Of a stretch of DNA of 58,125 nucleotides, positions 37,406 through 46,036 are shown piece after piece; the stretch's first letter is position 1; each line of letters opens with the position of its first letter. The notes under the pieces were generated by a model, which did not search any database, was not told where the DNA came from, and saw nothing but the letters and a program-made list of their open reading frames with translations. Both the position numbers and the translations under genes were made by a program. Origin of the DNA: Paracoccaceae bacterium (lineage in GTDB: Bacteria; Pseudomonadota; Alphaproteobacteria; Rhodobacterales; Rhodobacteraceae); the NCBI GenBank assembly GCA_947449875.1, contig CANFSY010000005.1:1-58125 (forward strand), written 5' to 3'.

Positions 37406-38722
37406 ATGGCGGGAGTTTTTGATGCTTTGGTTGCCGAACTTTCATCGGTTCCCGTGAGCACGCGGCTTGGGCGCGTGCGTGCCATCGGGCGGGGCACGGT
37501 GACGGTGACGGGCTTGGGCGATGTTGCCGCCTTGGGCGACCGAGTGGTGTTGGGCGATACCTTTGGCGGAGAGGTCGTGGCCCTCCACCCTGACGGGATT
37601 ACCGTTTTGACAGATCAGTTGGCCGAAGGTTTAACCTTGGGGGCCTTGGTGCGGCTGAAGGGTCAGGCGGGGATCGCACCAGATAACAGTTGGATCGGTC
37701 GGGTCGTTGACCCGTTCGGTAAGCCCTTGGATGGTAAGGCCCTTTTTCGTGGCCCCGAGATGCGCCCCCTTTTGGCCGCCGCCCCTGCCGCCGCCACGCG
37801 GCGCAGTTTGGGCGAAAGGCTGAACACCGGTGTTGCGGTGTTTGACACGCTTTTGCCGGTGGTGCGCGGCCAAAGGATCGGGCTTTTTGCCGGCTCTGGC
37901 GTGGGCAAATCGACCCTTTTGGGCAAGTTCGCGCGGGGGATTTCCGCGGATGTGGTGGTGATCGCGCTGATCGGCGAGCGGGGCCGCGAACTGCGCGAGT
38001 TTGTCGAGCGGGTTCTAGGGCCGGAGGGGTTGGCGCGGGCTGTTGTGGTGACGGCCACTTCGGACCAATCGGCACTGATCCGGCGTCGTTGTGCGTGGGC
38101 CGCCATGGCGATTGCAGAACATTTTCGTGATCAGGGCCTGCATGTATTGCTGCTGGCTGATTCGGTCACCCGCTTTGCCGAAGCGCACCGTGAAGTTGCC
38201 CTCGCGGGTGGGGAAGAGGCCAGCCTGCGCGGCTATCCGCCTTCGGTTGCGCCGGCCATTATGGCTTGGGCCGAACGCGCAGGGCCGGGGCCAGCCGGGG
38301 CGGGCGATATCACGGCGGTCTTTTCGGTTCTGGTGGCAGGCTCTGACATGGAGGAAACCGTGGCCGATATTCTGCGCGGGGTGCTGGACGGACACGTGGT
38401 GATGGACCGCAAGATTGCCGAGCGGGGCAGGTATCCAGCGATTGATCTGCTGCGCTCGGTCTCGCGCAGTTTGCCGCAGGCGGCGACGGCGGCTGAGAAT
38501 GGCGATATCGCCAAGGCGCGACGGCTGCTGGGTGCCTATGACAGGGCAGAGCTGATGATTCAGGCGGGACTTTACAGCGCCGGATCAGACCCCGTGATTG
38601 ACGATGCCATACGGGTTTGGCCCGCGCTTGACGCCTTTTTGGCCGAAGATGCACCAGACGAGGGCATTGAAGGCAGCTTTGTGCGACTGCGGGCCGCACT
38701 GTCATCGGCATCAAAGGGATAA
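37406..38722 (+). CDS. fliI: Flagellar export ATPase FliI
   Basis: Walker A GLFAGSGVGKSTLLGKFARG; VIALIGERGRELREF; VLLLADSVTRFAEAHREVALA. Start chosen at ATG 37406. Confidence 0.96.
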   Translation: MAGVFDALVAELSSVPVSTRLGRVRAIGRGTVTVTGLGDVAALGDRVVLGDTFGGEVVALHPDGITVLTDQLAEGLTLGALVRLKGQAGIAPDNSWIGRVVDPFGKPLDGKALFRGPEMRPLLAAAPAAATRRSLGERLNTGVAVFDTLLPVVRGQRIGLFAGSGVGKSTLLGKFARGISADVVVIALIGERGRELREFVERVLGPEGLARAVVVTATSDQSALIRRRCAWAAMAIAEHFRDQGLHVLLLADSVTRFAEAHREVALAGGEEASLRGYPPSVAPAIMAWAERAGPGPAGAGDITAVFSVLVAGSDMEETVADILRGVLDGHVVMDRKIAERGRYPAIDLLRSVSRSLPQAATAAENGDIAKARRLLGAYDRAELMIQAGLYSAGSDPVIDDAIRVWPALDAFLAEDAPDEGIEGSFVRLRAALSSASKG

Positions 38723-39514
38723 CGGGCTTTGCTGCAGCAAGGTTAAAGCGGCGGACCCGCTGGCCGATTGAGTCATCAATTGATCGGCCTGCGATCTGGA
38801 CAAGAAGCGTTTGATCACAACCTCGGCCTTGGCGGGGTCAGCGAACTGGCTGATCCCGCTGTCGCCGAAAATGGCCGACGCTTTGGACTGATACAGGCCC
38901 AACTGCTGATCCAAATTCAAAGACGACGTGCCCGATGGCAGGCCCAATGCCTTTTGAAAAACCCGGGCGAGGGGCGCGTTGCCCAGAACGGTTAACCATT
39001 TGGTCGTCTCGGTCGCGCGCGCGCTGCCCAAGGATGCCAATTCGCGTTGGGTGTTGAGGGCCAGATGCAGATCCTCGTCCTGAGCGCCGACGGCCGTTTC
39101 AAACATGCGGGCCTTGTAGGCTGTCAGGAGTGTGGCGGCAAAATTGGGAGTCTGCGTGGCAGGCGCGGATTGATCAAAGCGAAACGCGTTGGCCAGTTGA
39201 AGATAGCGCTTATCGGCCAGTCTGTTGGCCAAAGCGGCGGGGGCGATGGGGCCATCACTCAAAACCTTTTTGATGAAGGCCTTGTTGCCGATGTCGGCCT
39301 CTAGCCCAAAGGCCCCCAAGGCGACCTTAAGCAGCCGCCTGTCGGCGACAAGTTGGTCAGCGCTTGTGACGTTGCCGATCTTGGCGCTGAAATAGTCAAT
39401 ATCGCGCGCCATGTCCGGCGTTGAGGTCAGCGCAGCGGTTTGGGCGGGCAAAGTGCGTTTCAAAAGCGCCCAACCCGCCGTGCCAGACAGGGGCAGGATG
39501 GGCGAAAAGCTCAT
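38711..39514 (-). CDS. DUF1217 family flagellar-associated protein
   Basis: 267 aa; DIDYFSAKIGNVTSADQLVADRRLLKVALGAFGLEADIGNKAFIKKVLSDG pattern typical of DUF1217 proteins in alphaproteobacterial flagellar loci. Confidence 0.8.
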   Translation of the reverse strand: MSFSPILPLSGTAGWALLKRTLPAQTAALTSTPDMARDIDYFSAKIGNVTSADQLVADRRLLKVALGAFGLEADIGNKAFIKKVLSDGPIAPAALANRLADKRYLQLANAFRFDQSAPATQTPNFAATLLTAYKARMFETAVGAQDEDLHLALNTQRELASLGSARATETTKWLTVLGNAPLARVFQKALGLPSGTSSLNLDQQLGLYQSKASAIFGDSGISQFADPAKAEVVIKRFLSRSQADQLMTQSASGSAALTLLQQSPLSL

Positions 39515-39915
39515 CTTGCGGCGGCGGCAAAAAGCCGTTCTTCGCGCGGCAGCAAGGCGCGCAGGGATTTGAGCGCGTGGTAGGGCTGATCTTCCAGCAC
39601 CGCTTTGGTGGCAAGGTTCAGATGGCTGCGGCTGTCGTGATCGGTCAAAACTTGGCTGAGCTGCTCGATGCCGCGCAGCAGTTGCTGGCGCGTGTCGCCT
39701 GCGCTGGCGTCGCCCGTCAAGACCAGCTGCGCGATGTAGCAGACCCGTTTGACCGGCGTGTTTGCCTCTTGCGGGTGGATGGCGTCTCGCAGGCGCAAGA
39801 TGTTGGCATTAGGGGTCATGATCGCCAGCCGAGAGCGCTTCTCGCCGTTTTCGATCACCGCCCCGTTGATCAAGACCCGTTCGTGCGGACCAAGTTTCAA
39901 CACAAGACCGCTCAT
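39511..39915 (-). CDS. flbT: Flagellin mRNA regulator FlbT
   Basis: MSGLVLKLGPHERVLINGAVIENGEKRSRLAIMTPNANILRLRDAIHPQEANTPVKRVCYIAQLVLTGD. Confidence 0.94.
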   Translation of the reverse strand: MSGLVLKLGPHERVLINGAVIENGEKRSRLAIMTPNANILRLRDAIHPQEANTPVKRVCYIAQLVLTGDASAGDTRQQLLRGIEQLSQVLTDHDSRSHLNLATKAVLEDQPYHALKSLRALLPREERLFAAAAR

Positions 39916-40292
39916 ACCCCACCCCCATCGCCGCGCAGGCCCCGCATGACGGCTTTGTTGATATCAACCAGCACCTCGACACTGGCGCGGTTGGCCAGAA
40001 CGGCTTGCGAATGGGTTGCGGTGAATTCGTACAGATAGAACAGTTGCGCGCGCAAGGGCGCTGGCAAGCCGTTGTCGTGATCGGCCACGTCGACGGCCAA
40101 AGCACTCCAAAGCTGCAGGTTTTCGTGGACCGCTGTGGCCAGAAGCGGAAAATCTTCTTTCCGCCGCGTCCAGGCCATAGCCATTTTTTGGGTGCAACGC
40201 GCAAGCAGGTCATATTCTTGGGCGCGCGCGGTGCGAACGGGGGCTTCGCGCTGGCTGTAAGCCGCACGGGCAATAGGTGTTGCGATGTTCAA
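39912..40292 (-). CDS. flaF: Flagellar biosynthesis regulator FlaF
   Basis: RAAYSQREAPVRTARAQEYDLLARCTQKM...FPLLATAVHENLQLWSALAVDVADHDNGLPAPLRAQLFYLYEFTATHSQAVL. Confidence 0.93.
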   Translation of the reverse strand: MNIATPIARAAYSQREAPVRTARAQEYDLLARCTQKMAMAWTRRKEDFPLLATAVHENLQLWSALAVDVADHDNGLPAPLRAQLFYLYEFTATHSQAVLANRASVEVLVDINKAVMRGLRGDGGGV

Positions 40293-40334
40293 AATCTGTC
40301 CTTCCGGATGTTTGCGTGGGATGGCGCAGGCGGA

Positions 40335-40360
40335 ACCGGGAGGGGGTTACCCCCCCCGGT
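40335..40360 (-). other. Strong hairpin between flagellin gene and flaF (no U-tract)
   Basis: ACCGGGAGGGGG-TTA-CCCCCCCCGGT; lies directly after the flagellin stop codon (40368). Confidence 0.6.
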
Positions 40361-40367
40361 CACCCTC

Positions 40368-41582
40368 TTACCGGAACAACGCCAGCAGGGATTGCGGCTG
40401 CTGGTTGGCAATGGACAGCGCCTGCGTGGACAGCTGCTGCTGCACCTGCAACGCCTGAAGACGGGCCGAGGCCTCTTCCATATCGGTGTCGACCAAGGCG
40501 CCGATACCGGTTTTCATGGTATCAGCCAAGCTGTTGATAAAGCTCTGTTGTGTCGACATCTTGATCTGAGCCGTAGCAAAGCTGGCAGAGGCGGTGATGG
40601 CTTTGTTGACAAGCGTTTCAATGCTGTTGAGCGCACTCGCCGCACCAGCCTGTGTGGTGATGTCCATGTTCGCCAAAGCCCCAAGACCGCCTGACCCCAC
40701 GTTGGAGAATTGCGCTGCAACCCGGTAATCAACGGTGCCGGTGTTCTTGAACGTCAGGTTCGCCGTGCTGCCGGTGTTGTCATAGTCAACCGCCAATCCC
40801 GCGATTCCAAGCGACTCGGTCGCCAACTTCAGACCGATGGCCACCACTTCGTTTGTGTTGGTGGCGGCGATATCGGCAGCCGTGACGGTATAAGAAGCCG
40901 TCTTGCCCGCGATGGACACAGACACGCTGTCCCCTGCCGCAAAGGCGTTCGCCCCGGTGCCTTCGGCAATGACAAGTTTGCCCGTACCGTTGGTTTTGTT
41001 CAACGCAAAGCCAGCCACGTCAGCGCCGATCGAAGCCCCGTCAGACCCGGTAAAAACGGTCTTCGCCGTATAGTTGCCGACTGCCAGATTTTGCCCGCTC
41101 ACGGTGATGCTGGTGGCCGTCACGGTGGCACCGCTGCGGTCAATGGAGGCCAAGACACTGGTCGATGTCGTCGTGCCACTGATCAAATTCAACCCGTTGA
41201 ACTGCGCGCCTTTGACAACGTTGATGATGTTTTCCTTGTAGGCGGTAAGGTCGGCTTGCAACTTGACACGGTCAACGTTGCTCGATTGTGCCGCGATGAT
41301 CTTGTTCTTGATCTCGCCCAAATTCTCAACAATCGTCTGCGACGCATTTCCAGCAACACCGACCGTTGCCAAGCCAAACCCAAGGTTGTCCGAGACGGTC
41401 TTGAAAGAGTTGATATCGGTGTTGATCACTTTGGAAACAGACCAGATGGCGGGGTTATCTTGGGCTTCCTTAACCCGCTTGCCAGAGGATACCTCTGACG
41501 TGACACTGTCGAGATTGTTATGGATCGACTTCAAGGTTTGAAGTGCCGTAAGCGCGCTGCTGTTGGTCAGAATTGACGACAT
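40368..41582 (-). CDS. fliC: Flagellin
   Basis: MSSILTNSSALTALQTLKSIHNNLDSVTSEVSSGKRVKEAQDNPAIWSVSKVINTDI...; C-term ASARLQALQVQQQLSTQALSIANQQPQSLLALFR. Start at M 41582. Confidence 0.97.
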   Translation of the reverse strand: MSSILTNSSALTALQTLKSIHNNLDSVTSEVSSGKRVKEAQDNPAIWSVSKVINTDINSFKTVSDNLGFGLATVGVAGNASQTIVENLGEIKNKIIAAQSSNVDRVKLQADLTAYKENIINVVKGAQFNGLNLISGTTTSTSVLASIDRSGATVTATSITVSGQNLAVGNYTAKTVFTGSDGASIGADVAGFALNKTNGTGKLVIAEGTGANAFAAGDSVSVSIAGKTASYTVTAADIAATNTNEVVAIGLKLATESLGIAGLAVDYDNTGSTANLTFKNTGTVDYRVAAQFSNVGSGGLGALANMDITTQAGAASALNSIETLVNKAITASASFATAQIKMSTQQSFINSLADTMKTGIGALVDTDMEEASARLQALQVQQQLSTQALSIANQQPQSLLALFR

Positions 41583-41732
41583 TTTATCTTCCTTTGCGGT
41601 CAACCGTCGCTTTGCGACGGGCGATTTGCGCCATCCATGCCGATGGCCCCCAAGGCTTTCTTGCCGATGCGACCCGATTGACCGAACCGCGCCACCCCAC
41701 CTGGGATGCCCTGTCAGTAAGGGCCTGAAGTC

Positions 41733-41747
41733 TTAAGATACTTCTAA
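41733..41747 (-). promoter_or_regulatory. CtrA-like site upstream of flagellin (TTAG-N7-TTAA)
   Basis: Minus strand TTAG AAGTATC TTAAG, same pattern and orientation as the site before flgE. Confidence 0.45.
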
Positions 41748-41784
41748 ACGCCAAACAGGCTTTGCGCAGGATTTTAGCGAAATC

Positions 41785-42114
41785 TTACAGTCTGTGCGCC
41801 ACGGCCGATGCTGCGAAATCGTGCCGCTGGCCGTCTTTGCTATAGGTGACCAGACCGGCCGACACAGACCGAATCTCTGCCACGCGCCGCACGGCCGAGC
41901 GTATGCCGCGTTGCACCGCCCGCAAGGTAGCGGCGTTGCGTTCGGCTTTGGCGTGGATCAGACGCAGGTCTGCGGGCGTCAGCAAATGCGGCTGTGCCAG
42001 TGCCTGATCCAACGCCTGCGACAGCGCTGGCAGGCGGTCATATTGACGGGCCAGTAACGAGCGGTGGATGTCATCCAGCACGCCGGCGGCGATGGGGTCA
42101 CGCGGTGGGGTCAT
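41785..42114 (-). CDS. Small helical protein, FlgN-like export chaperone candidate
   Basis: MTPPRDPIAAGVLDDIHRSLLARQYDRLPALSQALDQAL...LRLIHAKAERNAATLRAVQRGIRSAVRRVAEIRSVSAGLVTYSKDGQ; helical, partner of FlgJ-like ORF. Confidence 0.55.
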   Translation of the reverse strand: MTPPRDPIAAGVLDDIHRSLLARQYDRLPALSQALDQALAQPHLLTPADLRLIHAKAERNAATLRAVQRGIRSAVRRVAEIRSVSAGLVTYSKDGQRHDFAASAVAHRL

Positions 42115-42382
42115 CGTGGCGCGCCAAGCTTTGGAAGATGTTTTGGGCCAAGCCAAACCCGCCATGTGCTACGATGGCTTTGGCCTGCGCCTCGCGCAGA
42201 AAAGAGGCAAACTGATCTTCGCCGACCCCGCCGCCAAAGGCACCCGTTTGCGAATCAAGTCCGGTGTGCGCGAGCATTTCCGACACAAACGCCGTCTCAA
42301 GCTCTTGCGCCTTTTTCATCAGCTGGGTTGAGCGGGCGGGTGTCAGCGCCATCGGGCGCATGGGGGGATCAGGTAGGGTCAT
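42098..42382 (-). CDS. FlgJ-like rod-binding protein (no muramidase domain)
   Basis: MKKAQELETAFVSEMLAHTGLDSQTGAFGGGVGEDQFASFLREAQAKAIVAHGGFGLAQNIFQSL. Confidence 0.85.
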   Translation of the reverse strand: MTLPDPPMRPMALTPARSTQLMKKAQELETAFVSEMLAHTGLDSQTGAFGGGVGEDQFASFLREAQAKAIVAHGGFGLAQNIFQSLARHDDPTA

Positions 42383-42489
42383 CCGTGTCTCCATTCCATA
42401 AATTTTTTGGAAGTATCGCGGAGGGCGGTAAAGAACTGGTAAGTTTTTGGGCCCTATCATCAAAACACACCGGCAGGAGTCGATGCGTT

Positions 42490-44331
42490 ATGGATATGCC
42501 CACGTTGCTGTCAGCTTTCATGGTTTGCGGTGGTGATTCGGTCCAAGGCCCGTCAGGGCTTGATCCTGCGGGGTCGGGAGCAGAGTTCGAGGCCGGTTTG
42601 ATCTTGGCAGACGGCGTTGCGCCTGCGCCCGATCCGGCGGGTGTCTTGCCCAAGACCGCCGATAAAGCGGTGCCGGTTGCGCAGGTCGCGCAGCGGGCCC
42701 CGCGCGAGCAAGAGGCTGGAGTTGAGCTGCCGGTATGTTGGCAAGCCTTGGTGTGCAACCCGTCAGAGCGCCCTGATATCCCAAGAGAGGCCCCTTTGGC
42801 GAAGGATGCGCCCGCAAAAGACGACCCCGCCCCCAACGATGCGGCGCTGGCGCAGGCCGTGGTTGTGCCGGTCTTGGTGCCAATCAATCTTGCCCCGCCG
42901 CAAGGGGCTTGCGGCACGTCCGCAGTGTCGGAAGTACCCAAGGTGGGGTCGACCCAAGAGACAGCCAAGGCGGGTCTGCCGACGCCGGGGTACGCGTGGG
43001 CGTTGGAGCCGCTGCAGGGCGAGCGTTTGACCGGGCAGGTCACATTGGAACAAGCGGCGACACTTCAGGCGCCGCCTACGGCACCAGACCAGACGATGGC
43101 GCAAACCATCGCCAGCAAGCCAGACTCTTTGACCGCCGATGATGTGCTGCCAGCAAGGGAACCGCCCAAGGAAAAGGAAGGCAAAGCAAACCCGATGCAA
43201 GCGCTGCCTACCTCGGCGGCAAGACAGGCCGCCCACGATTCGCAGACGGCACTGTTACAGGGCGACGATGTGGCGACAGCGCGTGGCGATGCTGGCGAAA
43301 AGCAGGCGCGTCCGCAAACCCTGCCGCACCGATCAGCCCCGACTGGAGAAGAAGACCAAAGTCACCTGCCAAACAGGCGACTGACCGATGGGCTTGCCTT
43401 GCCTGAATTTAGTACCGGCTTTGAAACGGTCGATAGCAAAGGCGCTGTGCAGGTTGCAAAGGATTCGGGGGGGCAGGTGCAGATGGTTTCTGCACAAAGC
43501 ACATCACAAACGGCGATGGGGCAACAGTTGTCGGTTGATGCCCCTAAGGTGACGCGCGGTATAGGGTTTGCGCCCGTAGAGCAGGCTCAACCCACACAAG
43601 CAGCGCCCAAGCCGTCAAGCCGGAAAACCCAGCCCGACACGGCGGGATGGACCCCGCAGCCCGCATCTGTCCCAAGGGCTTATCCTCCCGCTGGCCCCAC
43701 TGAAAAACCACCGAGTGTTCGGCCGGACCAAGCTGTGCCGCCTGCAAAGCCGTTGATACGCCCCGCCGAAGCGGCAGCGACAGACGACAGCGACGTGGCA
43801 AAGACGCGCTTTGCGCCAAGTGCGGCCCAAGATGCCGTGGTGCCCGCAAACCCGCAGGCCCTTGGCGGATCGCCGCCCCCGCATTTGCAAATACCGATGC
43901 AATCCGCGTTGCCGCCAAAAACGGCACAGGCCCTGCACGCGCAGTTGCCAACGGTGATCGAACACTTGCACCATGGCGGCGCGCATGACGGCCACAACCG
44001 CGCGGAAGTGTTGCTCAATCCGGCAGAATTGGGCCGCATCCGGTTTGATCTGATCACGCAAGGCGATCAGGTGCACATCAACTTGACAGTCGAGCGGCCT
44101 GAAACCCTAGACCTGATGCGCGCCCATGCCGAAACCCTGCGGCAAGAGTTTCGTGCGGCGGGATTGAACACCGACACCCTGAACTTTGGCCAATGGGCCC
44201 AGCGCGCCCCCTCGCGTGATCAGCCCGAAACCGTTTCCCGCGATGTGGTCGATTCGCTCTCCCCGCCGCAGATCATCGCTGCCCCCTATGTCAAACCCGT
44301 GTCCGCCTCAGGGCTGGACCTTCGCCTTTGA
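42490..44331 (+). CDS. fliK: Flagellar hook-length control protein FliK
   Basis: Long A/P/Q-rich N-terminal region; C-term RAEVLLNPAELGRIRFDLITQGDQVHINLTVERPETLDLMRAHAETLRQEFRAAGLNTDTLNFGQW. Start chosen at ATG 42490. Confidence 0.88.
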   Translation: MDMPTLLSAFMVCGGDSVQGPSGLDPAGSGAEFEAGLILADGVAPAPDPAGVLPKTADKAVPVAQVAQRAPREQEAGVELPVCWQALVCNPSERPDIPREAPLAKDAPAKDDPAPNDAALAQAVVVPVLVPINLAPPQGACGTSAVSEVPKVGSTQETAKAGLPTPGYAWALEPLQGERLTGQVTLEQAATLQAPPTAPDQTMAQTIASKPDSLTADDVLPAREPPKEKEGKANPMQALPTSAARQAAHDSQTALLQGDDVATARGDAGEKQARPQTLPHRSAPTGEEDQSHLPNRRLTDGLALPEFSTGFETVDSKGAVQVAKDSGGQVQMVSAQSTSQTAMGQQLSVDAPKVTRGIGFAPVEQAQPTQAAPKPSSRKTQPDTAGWTPQPASVPRAYPPAGPTEKPPSVRPDQAVPPAKPLIRPAEAAATDDSDVAKTRFAPSAAQDAVVPANPQALGGSPPPHLQIPMQSALPPKTAQALHAQLPTVIEHLHHGGAHDGHNRAEVLLNPAELGRIRFDLITQGDQVHINLTVERPETLDLMRAHAETLRQEFRAAGLNTDTLNFGQWAQRAPSRDQPETVSRDVVDSLSPPQIIAAPYVKPVSASGLDLRL

Positions 44332-44342
44332 AAGGAAAGTTT

Positions 44343-45005
44343 ATGGACGTCGCAGCCGCCACGCAGACCCCGATCAAAACCGCCGCTTCGGCGGATAAGC
44401 AAGCCAACGACAAAAACTACGACACGTTTTTGAAGATGATGACGACCCAGATCAAGAACCAAGACCCCCTCAACCCGATGAGTGCCGATCAACTGGCCGT
44501 ACAATTGGCCACCTTTTCCGGCGTCGAACAACAGACCAAAACCAACGACCTTTTGGCCCAGCTTTTGGGGCAAAGTGCGCTGACGGGCATGGGCCAAATG
44601 GTCGGCTGGGTTGGCAAAGAGGCGAGGATCGCCGCCCCTGCCTATTTTGATGGCGCAACGCCCGTAACTTTGTCGCCCAATCCGGCGCAGTCGGCCACAA
44701 AGGCGGTTCTTGTGGTCACCGATCAAAGCGGCAAGGAAGTGTCGCGCACCGAATTGCCGCTTGGGTCGAAAGACTATGAATGGCAGGGCCGCGATTCCAA
44801 GGGCGAAGCTTTGCCAAAAGGTGTTTACACTTTGAAACTGGAAAGCTGGCAGGGGGATAAAGTGATCGACACATCCCAAGTCGAATACTACGCCAGAATC
44901 AGCGAAATTCGCAGCACATCCGATGGCCTTTCCGCCCTGCTGCCCGGCGGCGTGGAAGCCCCGATTGCCGCCGTCACCGCCATTCGAGAAAGAAAAGATA
45001 TCTGA
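44343..45005 (+). CDS. flgD: Flagellar hook cap protein FlgD
   Basis: YDTFLKMMTTQIKNQDPLNPMSADQLAVQLATFSGVEQQTKTNDLLAQLL. Confidence 0.96.
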   Translation: MDVAAATQTPIKTAASADKQANDKNYDTFLKMMTTQIKNQDPLNPMSADQLAVQLATFSGVEQQTKTNDLLAQLLGQSALTGMGQMVGWVGKEARIAAPAYFDGATPVTLSPNPAQSATKAVLVVTDQSGKEVSRTELPLGSKDYEWQGRDSKGEALPKGVYTLKLESWQGDKVIDTSQVEYYARISEIRSTSDGLSALLPGGVEAPIAAVTAIRERKDI

Positions 45006-45091
45006 AAGCTGCCCGATTTTGGATTGGGCGCAAAACGGGTCTGGCGGTTGGTGGCGCAACGTTCCACATTAGGGCGAAGGGAAGGGCACCT

Positions 45092-46033
45092 ATGATCGAA
45101 TATGCCAGCAACCGCGTTCCTTTGAAGCGTCTGTGCGAAACGGGCGGCGTCTTGGCCGTGATCACGCAGATCGTGGGAACGTCGTATCGCAACCTTGGCA
45201 CGATGATGGCCTTTGGGCCACAGGGCCAGCGCACAGGGTCGCTTTCGTCGGGCTGTATCGAGGATGATATCGCCGAACACGCCGCCATGGCACTGCAAAC
45301 CGGTCAGGTGCGCGCACTGCGCTATGGCCAAGGCTCGCCTTTCTTTGATTTGAAGCTGCCCTGTGGCGGCGGGCTGTCGATTTTGTTGATCCCAAATCCC
45401 GACCGCGCGGTTTTGCACGAAATTCTAAGCCGCGGCGATGCCCGAATCGAGGCGGCCTTGCGGATCACCCTATCGACGGGGGCGCTGGCTTTGGTCACGC
45501 CAGAGCAAACCAGCGCGGGGCCGGATGCGCTTGTCATCGTTCTGGAACCGGAACTGCGGTTTTGGGTTTACGGCCACGGGATCGAGGCGATGTCCTTTGC
45601 CCTGATGGCGCAGGCGGCGGGCTATGATGTCACCTTGTTTGGCCAAGAGGGTTTGCAAACCGACCTGTCGCGGATCGGGCCGTTGAACGTGACGCTGGTG
45701 CCCAGCTTTCGCAGCTATATCTGCCCCAAGCCCGATCGACGCACGGCTGTGACCTTGTTCTTTCACGACCACGAGAATGAGGCGCGTCTTTTGGCACAGT
45801 TTCTTCCCTCAGACGCTTTGTTCATCGGCGCACAGGGCAGCCTGAAAGCGCGGCAGCGCCTGCTGGCCGATTTGCACGCGCAAGGCGTGGCGCCAAGGGC
45901 GATAGAACGGCTTTGCCCCACCTTTGGCCTGATCGGATCGTGTCGCGATCCGCGCACCTTGGCCGTTTCGGTCTTGGCCCATGTCTTATCGCTTGCCGGA
46001 CCTGCTGTGCAGGCGTATTCAGACAGCCATTAA
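45092..46033 (+). CDS. XdhC/CoxI family molybdenum-cofactor-related protein
   Basis: GGVLAVITQIVGTSYRNLGTMMAFGPQGQRTGSLSSGCIEDDIAEHA...LPCGGGLSILL...DALFIGAQGSLKARQRLLADL. Confidence 0.85.
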   Translation: MIEYASNRVPLKRLCETGGVLAVITQIVGTSYRNLGTMMAFGPQGQRTGSLSSGCIEDDIAEHAAMALQTGQVRALRYGQGSPFFDLKLPCGGGLSILLIPNPDRAVLHEILSRGDARIEAALRITLSTGALALVTPEQTSAGPDALVIVLEPELRFWVYGHGIEAMSFALMAQAAGYDVTLFGQEGLQTDLSRIGPLNVTLVPSFRSYICPKPDRRTAVTLFFHDHENEARLLAQFLPSDALFIGAQGSLKARQRLLADLHAQGVAPRAIERLCPTFGLIGSCRDPRTLAVSVLAHVLSLAGPAVQAYSDSH

Positions 46034-46036
46034 GGT

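Noticed and set aside
38990-38997. TTAACCAT CtrA-like octamer
   Set aside because: Inside the DUF1217 coding region, no promoter context; expected by chance.
42064-42489. N-terminal extension of the fliK ORF (42064-42489)
   Set aside because: Overlaps the oppositely oriented FlgN-like and FlgJ-like genes; ATG 42490 is the more likely start.
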